From assembly GCA_012295275.1 (NCBI GenBank), contig CM022679.1:15403842-15467841 (forward strand): a DNA stretch of 64,000 nt, given 5' to 3'. Made by a program: the position numbers and the translations under genes. Source of the DNA: Chrysomallon squamiferum (taxonomy: Eukaryota; Mollusca; Gastropoda; Neomphalida; Peltospiridae). This document shows, in pieces, positions 37,505-51,200 of this stretch. Position 1 is the stretch's first letter. Each line of letters starts with the position of its first letter. Below the pieces are notes generated by a model, which ran no database searches, was not told the DNA's origin, and worked only from the letters and a program-made list of their open reading frames with translations.

Positions 37505-38845
37505 TCCACCAAAAACATCTGTCACTGTTGCATTATGTAGTTTCTGATGTTTTTCATTTAAATATTTTACAAAGATAATTCAGATTTAAAAAAAAGAAGA
37601 GATGAAGAATATATATATACTTATTTTAAGAATCCCAAAATAGTTAATTTAGTTAAAATGAACCCGTTTTTCACCTACCAGATATTCCTGATGTAGCCAA
37701 AGTTGTTGAAATCTAATTTAATACAAATCTGTTTTTATCAAAAGACTGTTCATATCACCACTTTTAACATAGACTGTGACATATACGAATAGTATTGCCC
37801 TGTGAGTTTTAATAACAAGGATTGTCATAGATAGAGATTGATATATTTTCTGTGCTTTACATTTGCCTACAAACATGTTACTGATAATGTAAATCCAGCA
37901 GTACTACAATGGTTTACAGTAAGAAATGTTTAACATGATACTGGAATTAATTATGTTCTCCTAAAGAGTTGTACAGTGTTCTTACAAACATTTTGTGTTT
38001 GAACTGTACTGAAAGATCATCAAAATGTTAATTGCATTTGTAATTAATTTTTACAGTATGATAAAATAACAAGTTTCTAATAATCCAAACGCTTCATAGA
38101 CTGATAATTAACATTTATAGCTGGATAGGCAAAAATTTCAGAAATAGTAAAATAAAAATTAAAAACATATAATTAAAACTACATAATGCATCATTGATAA
38201 TCCTTTTCATAATCCAGGGATGAACAGATACATTGTCACAATTTGTTAAGTTTTGGGAAGTGTTTACAAGTTAGCATTGATATTGCTTTAACCCACTTGA
38301 ATAATCAAAAATATACTTAAATGATTTGGAATGTTAACCAGCAGTTATTTTTCAGTTACTTACATTAATTCTTTACTTGATAATTTTTTTGTCTGCAATG
38401 TGTTTAATTTGAATATTATATTTATAAATAATTGTGGGAACATCTGATTATCCTTGGGAAAAAGGGAACTTATCCTTAAATCTCATGATATTAAACTGAA
38501 TTTCAGTTTTATGATATTAATATCATAGCATTTACATTATAATTTAGCTAACTGTTGTAGAATTTTTTTTCAACAGTTTAGTTTTAAATTTGTTCTTTTT
38601 AAATTTTCTTTGGTCTTGTTATCTCACATTATTTTTTTATTTTATTGTTTTGATATCATTTTACAGAAATGATTTTGAAAGAAATGAGATATTAAAATTT
38701 TAAGAAGAAACAAACTAAAAAAAAAATCATTCTATCAACTTGATATGAATAATTACATGAATAAGGCACTATTCTTAAAAAATGTTTTATATCTTTCCTT
38801 TCATTGCCTCTTTTTATTTATTTATTTATTTATTTATTTACTTAT

Positions 38846-38863
38846 TACTATTATTATTATTAC

Positions 38864-38933
<70 letters not shown>

Positions 38934-38934
38934 T
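38846..38934. repeat. (TTA)n microsatellite
   Basis: About 85 bp of almost pure TTA trinucleotide, downstream of CPE. It gives spurious polyisoleucine and polyleucine ORFs. Confidence 0.95.
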
Positions 38935-41900
38935 TCACAGATCTTTGCAGAACCTTTACTTTATGATAAAAATTATGGTTTAAAATTATGTTGAAAACAG
39001 AAGATAGCCAGAGAATTTAAGTTTTGGAAGAATAATCTTTACAGCTATTTAAGGTCTAAACAGAAATATAAATCTTCATTGGATTATCTAATTTGAAACG
39101 TTTTTTGACTGTTTTGGACAAATTTTTAGATAATTTGTATTATGAAATTTTCAGTTTAGGATTTTGTTTTTCCTGTTTTTTTCTAAGTAATCAAGCATAA
39201 AGAATTGTAGACAAAAACAGTTAGAAACTAAATAACATTATGAATATTAGAACAAGTGTCAAGCAGATTACAGTAAATTAAACTGAATTATGATTATGAG
39301 AAATAACTTAATAGTGAGTCTGCATTAATCAGTTACATTAATAAATTAAAGTTTTACCAAAACGGGTACAAATTATGAAAAAAAGCTAATTTTATCAGTT
39401 GACTTGCAGTTAATATCAATGATGGATAAAACCTTGTATATTTTTGTCAATATTACATATGTTTTCATATGAATATACCATATATATTTATATATGTTTT
39501 AATAATATTGATAATACTTACTAAAAAGGGTAGAATTATAGCAATAAGAATGTAGTATTAAGAAGGACTGAGTTCTGTTAACAAGGCAAGTTATAAAATT
39601 AATGTTTTAAAAGTATTGTCACAAATAAAGTGTATATTTTAAATATTGTTTGAATTGATCTTGAAATGAATTGGGGTTGTATCAAAGCAGTCATGAAAAG
39701 AAAAGATATAAATTTTGGAGATATAAAAATCCCAGTATATTTGTACTGATAGCAAAACATTGGAAGATATTATAATTTTAAAGTGTACTTTCGTTAGTAT
39801 TAACACAGAGGAAAAATATGTTAGATATATTTACCAAATTATTGATTTATCCATGTGACCAATCTTCCCTAATAACAAAGTATGGCAGCTGAGATCACAC
39901 AAAAAGCTGACATTTTCTTTTTGTGTTAATATAATTTTGTATATAAAAATATAAAATTTGTATTAAAAACTTGAGATAATTTTTCAGTGAATTACTCAGT
40001 TTATCAAAAGGATTTCTTTTTTTATTTATAAAATGAGTTGATGATAAAAATGACGTCAACATCTACGTAATATCATGAGCTTGTTATTTTATTGTCATAC
40101 TTTATTATTAACATAGATTGGTTGTGAAAAACAATAAAAATAATAATTTGGAAATTTAAAAGATATTTGGTCACAAAATCTAAACTTGAACTGAGCAAGA
40201 AAAAGACGTATTTGTATAATAGATTTGTTTTTGTGTAGTATCTGTTGTTTGTTCAGTTATTATTATTGTTGAAATTATTGTTCATTTCTGTATATTAAAG
40301 AAGATGTGATGAATATTTATTGGTGCATTGCCCATCCTTAATATTTTTGTTGAAAGCAAAAACTGCAGAGAAATTTGTTATTTATTTTCATGAAAGTGTT
40401 GGGTAAAATATTTTTTAAAAATATGTGTTACAGTTGACAGTAATTAAATAGTGAAACTGGATGTTTTTATTTATCAGACTGAGGCTGGGTGGTAAGGGCT
40501 GGAGATTTTAGAAATACTGTTCAGTGAAAATGGGAGAATTATGATGATGTTAACTAAGACATTGTTTGTAGAAATGACTAAAGAAAGGTCAGGCTTGTTT
40601 TCCTTTGTGATTTTATTGTTCATTGTGAATTTGTTTGTGCATACATATACTTATGTAAACATGAAAATTGTGCATAATAATAAATTAAGGTAATGTCTTC
40701 TTTCATTTTCAGGCTATTAACAACAAAAGAACCCACAAACAAATATCTTAACTATTTGACAGGAATCAGTAGTTCTGAACACACATAAATAGTTTTATTA
40801 AATGATGTTAAAAATGAAATCCTCTTACAGATAGTCATTATTAATCATGAAAACAGCTTATTTACACTATAGGTTCTGTATTGAGCTTTTAAAATTTTTT
40901 AATCCAGATTTGGATGTGAACATTTGTTGCAGAAATATTTTCATTGTATAAAAAAGCAAAATTTCTATTGCTATAACAGATATTTTATGTTATGGTTTAT
41001 ATTTTGTAATATAATTTACAAGGACCAATTGTTTACCATTCCACAGACATCACAAAAAAATTATTTATTGGTAGAACATTATCATTACTTTGGGCTCAAA
41101 CTTAATTATTATTTTATTATTGTTCTGTTGTTTTTCCTCCCCATTTTCATTCTTTTATTTTCTGTTCAAATCATTTTAAATCAGCCCGTTTAAAAGCTGG
41201 ATTGTGATTTTAAACATGGTAATGTTTTGTTTATAACTTATTATCTATACTTTTCATTTGTTATATTTTTGTGGGTTTTTCTGAAATGAATATACCATTT
41301 TGTTTACTTTGCAAGATGTTGCAATTTTTCATTATTTTGTTTTGTTTAGAAATCCTTATAAAATCTATTGTTAATGAAATAATTCTGTTGTTTTCACTTG
41401 ATTGTGAATTTTGTGTTTTTGAGTAATCTTAATTAAGATCTCTCAATTTGATAAATATCAATTTGTTTGATTAATGTTGAAACTAAATATATATATATAA
41501 ACCTAAGATAATCACTGAATCTTTGAATGTATAATACAGACCCTGTTAATGTAATAATTGGTCATTACAGTTATTTATAAATGCAGATCAATGGTTTTAG
41601 CATCTTTTGTATGCCCTGTATTTTATTTATTTATTTATTTATTTATTTATAATTTCACTTGTAATGGCAGCACAAGTTAACTGAAATCCTAAATCCACAT
41701 CTTTTTTAAATACTGTATGACACATTTTAACAAACTGTTACATTAACATTCTGTTGATAAATCAAAATTTGTTTTAATAAATAATAATTGTTATTCTGAC
41801 AGAAACAAATATAAAATTATGTCAAAAGTCTGTTTAAGAGTACAGTCTAGTCAGTTTTCATTTTCTTTATTTGTTTATTAATAATAAATCTTTTGTTTTT

Positions 41901-44059
41901 CAGTAGTATAGAACAATGCAGTTATTGTTGAATACATACACAATAGAAACAGTTATAGAAAGAACATTAAGTACATTTTAAAACTGTAATTTGTATATTT
42001 GATAACTAATATTTTATGATGTAAATGTATTACATTATATTTATAAACTGTTTTTCTGAAAGATTTCTAAAGCAGTATTACAGGACTATAGTCTCTTAAT
42101 TATTCTTCTGCCTTTGACAATATGACCTGGATACAGTTGTATTTTTATTATTTACATAAATAATACTGATTTCAAATGTTACTGTAAAAAGTTTAACTGA
42201 AAATAAAAAAAAAAAAAAATCTTGACACACTCGTTTTGAAGTTTCTCTTTTTCATTAGAGCTTTCAGTTAAAATGAATTCCTTCACTTTAAATACTCTAA
42301 GTTTACTATTATATTTGGTCTTATTTATATTATTTGCTCAAATAATATCCATAAAATAAAATCAAAATGAGAGGTTCCTATATTCTGAAATTAAATGAAT
42401 GACACTGGAACTACAATAAAATCTGAATTTAGAAAATAGATCTATTTTGTTTGTTAATTTTTAAATGTTTACTCACTTTATAGATTTAGCATGTAACATT
42501 GAACTGTTTTAAAAAGCAACATTTTTATTTGTATTAATTTTATTTATTTAATATAAAATCATGAATCAAGACTGGTAAAATGTGAATTAAATTTATCAAA
42601 TTATATCTACTGAGATTTTAGTTTACTCAGACTCACTTTCAGAAATAAATAATTCTATATTTCAGAAAAGGATATTAATGCAGAATGTGAAATTAATTAT
42701 GAATCTGTATTGTCTAAACAAGATTGTTTACACGATCCAAGAAGCACTTGTAGTTAAAAAGCATTTTCTGCAAACTGAGATCCACTTTCTTGCATAATTC
42801 AGGTAACAATACCATACTGTATTCACAATACCACACTATATATTAACTGTTCACTATTGGTAGATACGATATAATTCCTATGAAGAGTTTCTGAACTGGT
42901 ATTCTTCTTAATATTTTTGTGCAGGTTTTTTTTAAAGATACTGTGTATAAATTATCACTGTTAATTATAATAATGTTGTCTTTTAAAACAGCTCAATATT
43001 TTTCTTTTACAACCTTAATGTATAAATATTTTTGTTCGTTTCCGATATATTTTACCTGTATGATTTTATACACACTTGTATTTTGTTAAAATCCAAAAGC
43101 TCACCCAAATTTACTCAATATATTTTCTTATACAAAAAACTAACCTCCAAAGTTACATTTATGTTGTCTGTAATGTACACTTATTGTGTGTTTAGAATAA
43201 AAATGATGTTCAAAACACCTGTTTTATTTTTTTTGTTTGTTAAACTGAATTTTGTAAGTGAAGATTTAAATGGAGCCAGGGAAAGACTCCACATGACAGG
43301 GTGTAACAGTGTCTGTGTACAAAAATTGGTAAATTCTTTTCATGATTTAGAATAGCAACTAACCCATCTCACAGGTTATACTCAATATATCGGATAAATT
43401 TATGAATGAAACGATCATAACATTTAAGCTACTTGATTATTGGAATTATTATTATAGGCTGCATGAATTTCCACTAGCATTATTTTTGTTATACTAACGA
43501 AAAGTATTGTGACAAAACATCTTATATAAATCGGTCATAAACTGTCTGAATCACTCAACTATGATAGGTTTGTCAAAAACAGATATAATAATAATTAATA
43601 TGCTTCTTTTCTGTCAAGCATTGAATTTGAAACTAATAGAACGTGCATAGGTCTTTGCTGCCAGCCCATCACGTCTCATTGGTCCTTAGTCAACTGAATG
43701 ATACCAGACACTTAGACAGCCATAACTTTAATTTTAAACTCTGCTGAATGTGCCATAAGTCTGATAAGTTAAAACATTTCATGAATGAAAGTTGTAAATA
43801 CACAAACATTTATTATATACTATGGTGTACTTCTTACGTTTGTGAATTGCCAACACAAAAGCCGAGGACCGTCAAATTCGTTTTTAGTGCAATAACTGGC
43901 GGGATAGAAAGGATAACAACAACAACAATTAATAATAATAATAATAATAAACACAACACCGAACAAACAAACAAACAAAAACGATAAAAGGTGCATCAGG
44001 TCTTATTTAGCTACCTGAATGCATTAGCTTTATTAATAATAATAATTATTATTTCTGTT

Positions 44060-44310
44060 GACAGCCCTCCACGGTCGAAGGGATATAACTACAACGGAAG
44101 TGATCGGCGGGGTTTATAAATGGCGTCGGAATAGAAATGTATTAATGTTTTTAGCATTGAAGCCGTTTGCATTTGTTTTAATTAACGAAAGAGATATACT
44201 GTATTTTTAAAAATACAAATATTGCAATATATACGTAGTTTTATAACAGAATATCAGAACATTAATGATCGCATACGAGATTTTGCTGGTATTGAAGTAA
44301 TTCACCAAGG
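44060..44310 (+). promoter_or_regulatory. Probable MAD1 promoter and non-coding first exon
   Basis: A GC-richer patch holds an ETS-type site CGGAAGTG at 44095-44102, a TATA-like ttataaa at 44114-44120, and a YY1-like AAATGGCGTC at 44118-44127. A good donor (CCAAG/gtaaac) follows with exon end at 44309. The matching acceptor is tttatttag at about 45203, 38 bp before the MAD1 start codon. This would make a spliced 5' leader of about 200 bases. ATG GCG TCG GAA TAG at 44120-44134 would be a four-codon upstream ORF if transcription starts before it. This is inference. Confidence 0.45.
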
Positions 44311-44371
44311 TAAACCGTAAACTGAGAACTCGGCTAAAACTGTCAAAATTCAGACTCGGTTACATTGACCA

Positions 44372-44432
<61 letters not shown>

Positions 44433-44544
44433 TAAATATCATATGTCATCTTTGGTATAATAAATGTCAACAATAAATAATGTGCTTAAATATTATACCA
44501 GTATAAATGTTAATTAAAGTTAGCACTGGTCATGATAACAGAAC

Positions 44545-44580
<36 letters not shown>

Positions 44581-45241
44581 TAACACTTAGGATCACTTTA
44601 CTTATTTTAGCTAATGTTTTTCATTTCTGTGACACTTTCCCAATCTCAGATAATGAAATATAACATGTAACTATCAATGTATCATACAACACAAATATAC
44701 AAGTAATGAAGGATCATCTGTATTTACTTCCACTATTGGAAGTACTAAGAATGATTTTGCAGATAATATTTTCTTTCATTGAGGCAAATAAGGTAAAATG
44801 CCTCATACTGAAATTGATGATATTTATTATTATTATTATTTTTTTTTTTATACAAAGATTTTATTAAAAAATATAAAATATAAGTATCAATTCTGATAGC
44901 AATGATATCCAATGAATGAATTTATTTATAGCTATGGTTACTGTTACTGTTGTGATGAAAGACATTATTGACTGTAAAGACATCAGACATCAAACAGGTT
45001 TATCGAACACCTGATAATTTAAGGCATACATCATCCTTTTCACACATTTCAGTCTTAGCCCAGTTCTTGCCCTGATGCAATGTCATTTACCCCACAGACT
45101 CCTCATCCTTCAAATTTAATATATTACATGCTACCCATGCTTTAACCAAATTTTATTATTATAACTTCACTACAATTTCGGTGTTATTTCTTTCTTTATT
45201 TAGATTTTAAAAATCTGACCTGGGTGTAAGTGTGATTGGTC

Positions 45242-48200
45242 ATGGACAGGACACCAAAATCTCTTCAGCAGATGAAAGAAGAGTTTTGTGAATTTTTGTC
45301 ATCTGGCAGAAAGACACATGATGATAAACCAGTATTTCGACTTGATCAGAGCATTACTGATGAACAATCTAAGCAATCTCTGTCTATGAAAACATTGTTA
45401 GGTATGTACATTAATTTTCAGAATAAAATTTAAAATTTTGATATATTACTTTTATTGCAGTTTAAAAGAAGACTAAAACATAAAAGAAACTGTTCAGTTA
45501 CATTGAATGACATAATGCTTTTTGACTCTCACTCATTTTGTTTAGAATTTTTGTTGTCCTCATTAACATCTAAATTTTCTCTCTTTTCTTATTGTAGATT
45601 AATAATAATTATTATTATAATACTTTAAAATAAAATAATAAATTTTAATTTTTTATTGTATTTTAATAATAATAATTATTATATTATCTTTAAGATAAAT
45701 CAAACTTTAAAATGTTTAAAAAATACTAACTATTCTGTGGCTGTTCTTCATAAGATATATATTTTAATATTTCTATTTTTATTAATTTATTTAACTGAAT
45801 TTTATTGTTTGATATTAAAACAATTGTATGGAGAAATAACCATTTTTTAAAGATTTTTTTTCATATAACAATGTAATTTAAATGAAAACTGGTACTAAAT
45901 AAAATATAATAAAAAAAGATTTTTAAAATTGTTTTCAGAACATGAAAAGGAGGAAAAGAGAAAGGAAGCAGACTTAATAGCTGCAAAAGCTGAGATAGCT
46001 AAACTGCACACACGGATTAATACACTTCAAACATCATACAAGAGGGCCAGAATAGAGTATGAAACTGAGGTTGAAAATATCAAATATAAAAATGAGGTGA
46101 GAAGTCACTGAGCTAACTAAAATCTACCTTTTGCTTTTTCTTATTTTTCAGTTTCACTTATTCATTTCCAAAAATGATTTTTTTTTTTTTCTGTTTTTCA
46201 TTTTTTAAATTTGTTTTAATCCTTATAATTTTTTATCACAGCATGTGAGACTGAGAAAATTAAGAATTTTGGGGCCAGTTTTTGGCCATGAACTAACTAA
46301 GTGGAGTTTTTACTGCATTTTTAACACTCCAGAGTGAGAAATGTATTTCTGGTAAAATTGACATTTACTAGTGTTTAAAATCTTAGGTGACCATCAGTTG
46401 CAGTTATACCCTGTATCAAATAATAATAAAGAACAGCACTTAAAACTTGCTTGTCAAATGAATATTTTATCTTTTATTAGCATTTTTCTTTCTATTTTAT
46501 TTCTGAAACATATGCTGTTAAATTAATTACCAAATAATTGTAAATACTAAAAAAAGACCCCTGGTAATCTTTAAGAACTGAGTTGGTGTACTAGTTTACA
46601 GAAAAATAATAGTAATGTTAACCACACTGTTGGATGTTTTGCTGCAGCAGGTACCAGAACTAAGACTAGAATAACATGAAATGTGTATACATTCACTTTA
46701 TTTTGTTTTCATGATCTATGAAAGACATTATTATAGAATACAAAGTTATGAAATTTTGGAGTCAAATTTGCTGTATATATTGTGATTATTTTTAGAAAGA
46801 GAGTGAAGAAATCATGAACCTCAAGTCACAGCTGTCCTATATGACTCGTCAGGAAGAACTGCTTCATAATGAACTCAACGACAACCGGAAAGAATTTGTA
46901 CAGAAAAAAGCTCAGTATGAGGATGAAATTCTCTCACAACAGAAAAAATACTTTCAGCTTGAACAAACACTTCACCAGGTTTTTTAAATTAAAATTAAAT
47001 TAAATATAGACATTTTCTTTTGCTGGATGCAGTTTGCTATGGTCTTTTGCTAATTTTTATAATAATAATAATATGAAAAAAAGATATTTTTTTTTCTGGA
47101 AAAGCAATAAGAAAAGTGTAAGTCCCAGAATCAATTCAATATGTTCATAGTTTGAACTGTTTCCCATTCAAGCCAGTTTCTGACAGCTGACTTCAGAATG
47201 TATTTTCCTGAATTTGGGAAGGTTCATGTAAATAATATTTTTTATGTTAAGTACATTATAATATTTTTTATGTTAAGAAGTACTTTTCCTTTCTCAAATC
47301 ATCATTATACAAAAATTGTATGTCTGACAAAAATTGTTGATATTAAAATGTGTTTTGCTGTTATTAAACGTGCATTCTTTTGTTCATTGAGTCATCTGAT
47401 CAATTAAAGCCATGGATGTAGAAATATGCTGAGAAGAATTTAAACTTTTATTTATGAGAAAGATGATAATTGTATTACAGGCTCAGGAGGAAGCTTGGGA
47501 ACAGTCAGCAGGCTTGAAGAATGAACTATTTAAAACTAAATCAGAGCTGTCTAAAATTAACATTGAGTTGGAGGAGACCAAAGCACAGCTGAAACTCCAA
47601 CAGAGGTAGATTATTACTTTAGTGTATTAATGGTAATCTTAAAACACATATCTTGTTTTAGCTTTATTGTGATGGAAGATTTACAATGACTTTATATAAC
47701 AACGTTTAATAGTACTTTATTTTGTTTATATATCTTTTTATTTTTTATTTATTTGTTATATTTATTTGTTTGACATTTAATAACAAGGTTATAAAATTAA
47801 CTGAACCACATTTCACACACATTAATATATTCAATAAATTATTGCACAGTTCTCACTATCTTCACTAATATCACAAGTTAAAGGATAATGGCAATTGCAT
47901 ACAATATTGTGTTATTTAATTGTTCTATTTTATTATTAGCAAACATTGATCTTTACAACAAACCAACAAGTTGGAAGTTTACTAAATATTTTATATTTTT
48001 ATAGTAAGTCTGTAGATCTGAATACTTCATTGAGAGAACTTGAAGATTATCGTCAGAGAGCAGCCAATGCAGAAAACAGGGTTAAAGTAGGTTTAATCAT
48101 AATTCTGTAGCACTTTTTCCCCCTAAAATAAGAGATGCAACAACAATGGTTTAGAACATACATTCCAGTGAGAATGTAAAATGATAAAACAAAAACAAAA

Positions 48201-51200
48201 AAAATTGTATGTTTTTGGAGGCAGTTTTACTGATGAATATCTCTTTTTTACAACCAAACTCATTATTTTTTATGTGCTTTTTACAACTGATTGGTTTAGA
48301 AAAATATTTGTGTAATTGTATCAAGTAAAGCAAGATTTTGTTTTTACCTTTTATGGTATTTATTTAATTATATACCTTCATGGTATGTTACAGATAAAAG
48401 TGCGATAGGTGGTTGGTTGTTATTTTTAATTTTTAATAAAACACTGTTTATCACTTAGTTGTTCATGATTGTAATATTTTGCTTTACACCAATTTTTAGG
48501 TAGGAAGTATTCAGAATAATGTTGATCTGTTACTGTCTTATTCTGTATTTGGTTTTTTAAAATTATTTCAGGAGTTAGAAAGTGAATTGGTTCGTAATGA
48601 AGAGAATATCATTATAACTAAAAGCATGAAGTCTGTCCTGGATAAAGTTCCTGATATGGAGAGAGAAATTAAAAAACTTCGAGAAGATAACAAATACTAC
48701 AAGTTAGATGTTCAGCTTTCATCCTAATTTAATTACTTTGATTTTCAGAATAAAAGACGTAGATTGACAATAATCCTTCTAAGTAAAAAAACAAGTTTTT
48801 CAAAATATGTAATTATATAACCAAGACCTATGTGCTGCATGTCATAAAGTATATCATTTTCAGATTGAGATTTACAAAAGACTTGCTGCAGTTTCAGGGA
48901 AAATTAGGAAAAATGATAATTTTCACTGCAATTTTATAATTAATCCTTTTCTTGAACAAAATTACAAATCTGACCAGTCATTTTTCAAAAATACGTGTTT
49001 GCATAACTAAAGCAATTGTATGTTATAATGTATGTGTTTTTCATACTGAGGTTTACAAGTGTCTTGTCGTACTTTCAGGGAAAGTGAGAAAAATGTACTG
49101 TTGTTAGAAGAGCAGGTTGTCAGTCTGGAGCAGAAACTTGAACGAGCACAGAAAAGAATGGCAGACTACACTGAGATGCAGATTGAAAATGAGGTAATGG
49201 AAGCAGGCATTTGTATATCAGATGACATCAGGAACAGACAGATAACTCTGACTTTAAAAATTAAAATAAACCTATACAGCTGTTGGGAAAATTCTACTAA
49301 TTACCAGATTATTATTCTAATATGAAAACACATTACTTAAATTGTTAATCACAATACTTGAAGTGTTTTTTTCACAGCCTATCTTTCACTATGATATTAA
49401 AAAAAAATATGCAATTTTTTTTTTTTTTAAAGTTGATAGAAAAATACCTGTAAATAGTTATCAGATTTACAGTTTGTATGATGAAAATGTTTCACTGCAG
49501 TTTTGTAATTAATGTTGCATATTTAGGATCTGAAAGGAAGACTTCAGAGATGGGAGGCATCAGATACAAGTGGGACTAGGAGACCAAGGTGAGATAAAAT
49601 GTTTTATAGATTATTTTCTGAGATTTGGTAACGGATTGCATTGGTGAGAAGTGTTAAAAGTCAGAGGACTGGTTTTCCATGGTGTGCCATTCCAGTCTAG
49701 CCAGCCTAAGTAGAAGATGAAAAACAATGGTATATTGAATAAACTAATATTTATTACTCTTCAGGTCACCAAGTGAACTGTCCAGACTTGTAGCTGAATA
49801 TCAGACTAAAGAACTTCTGATGTTGGAACAACAAGGACAGCTTCAAACAAAGTAAATATGTGAAATACTCCTTGTTTGTTTACATTTCAAATTACCTTTA
49901 TATATCTATCTATCTATCTATCTCTATACAAATATAAACATATAAAAATGTCAAAAAATGTATAAATTATTATTGTTTTCAATTCTTGGAACACTTAATC
50001 ATAATAAATGAACTACATCTAACTGACAATTTCCTATTTGAAAATATATACTGTTTTTTCTTCATTGTGGAGATAGCTCCATTATTTCTAAAAAGCACTA
50101 TAGACAAGATAGTGTATTTTCAAGTTAGATTAATCCAATTTTTGACTAAGTATTTATATCTACATTCAAAGCTGTAAGAAACGATTGGGGAAAATAAAGT
50201 ATTGAAGTAAATAATTAAAAAGAAGATACCTCCTATATTTGTTTGCAAATAAAATAATTCTAAAATTAAATTGAATAAAATTATCAGTGAATAATTTTGT
50301 TATTTTATTTTACTTTTTATTTTTTTTAGATTGAATTTTGCTGAAACAGAATTAGCTGAGTTAAAGAAGAAAAATGATGTTTTGATACATCAGCATCAGG
50401 AACAGACTTTTCACAAACATCAACAAGCAGATTATATCAAACGACTTCAAAGAAAACTGCTTCTTGTCACAAAGGTTTGCTGTAAAACCTTCAAAAGATA
50501 ATTTACATTTTAAAATCAGCTCAAAGTTTAAAAAGACACAAATTAATCCAGAATGTAACAAGTACATAAAAAAAACATTTAACATGTCTAATTGCCCTAT
50601 ACTTCCATTAAGTTACAACCAAATTTAATTTATAGAGCAGCAATTAAAATAATAAAAAAATAATTTTGTAATTAAGTTTGTCCTCAGATTTTATAAATTG
50701 TCGTCTTACAGTTAAAAAGAAAAGGAAAAAGAAGAAAGTAATTTGAAATGTTTTAAACCTGTAAAGATCTACAATTACATTTTTTTGTATTTTCAACACA
50801 ACATAGGAAAGAGAAGGTCTGAAGAAAGTTCTTGATTCATATGAAAGTGAAGTGACCATGAACATTACCACAGCAACAGCCAATCGTATTGAGCAGCTGA
50901 ATGAGCTAGTTGAAGGCTATAAGAAACAAGCTGAAGATTTTGAGAATGAACTTCATAGAATATCGCAAGAAATGTTGCAGACCAGAACAAAATACATACA
51001 GGTAACTGACATCAAAAACTTATTTTATCATCATTAAATGTGCAGAGTAATGCATTTTTTTTACTTCAGGTCTTCAAGCTTTTCAAATATTTTCATATAA
51101 CTTGAATTCCGATAGATTGTACCTAAATTAGATCAAAACTATTTAACCTTCCAGTCACTTCAGTGTATATGTAACCAACAGTTTTTCAGCTTTCTTATTA

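Larger units (their letters stand above)
37505..45241. other. Interval between CPE and MAD1
   Basis: No coding exons are recognised in this 7.7 kb. The left part contains the CPE 3' UTR, with several AATAAA sites, for example 39624-39629. (TTA)n arrays lie at 38846-38934, 44371-44432 and 44548-44578, and a TTTA run at about 41618-41650. ORFs at 40924-41193 and 43032-43355 have no recognisable domain. The right end, from about 44050, looks like the MAD1 promoter and leader. Confidence 0.6.

Noticed and set aside
38745-38994. Polyisoleucine and polyleucine ORFs
   Set aside because: Both are readings of the same (TTA)n array in different frames.
40924-41193. 89-residue ORF downstream of CPE
   Set aside because: Phe/Tyr/Ile-rich composition typical of AT-rich non-coding DNA.
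45236-45241. In-frame TTG upstream of the MAD1 ATG as an alternative start
   Set aside because: Animal genes rarely use TTG, and the ATG at 45242 is suitably placed after the acceptor.
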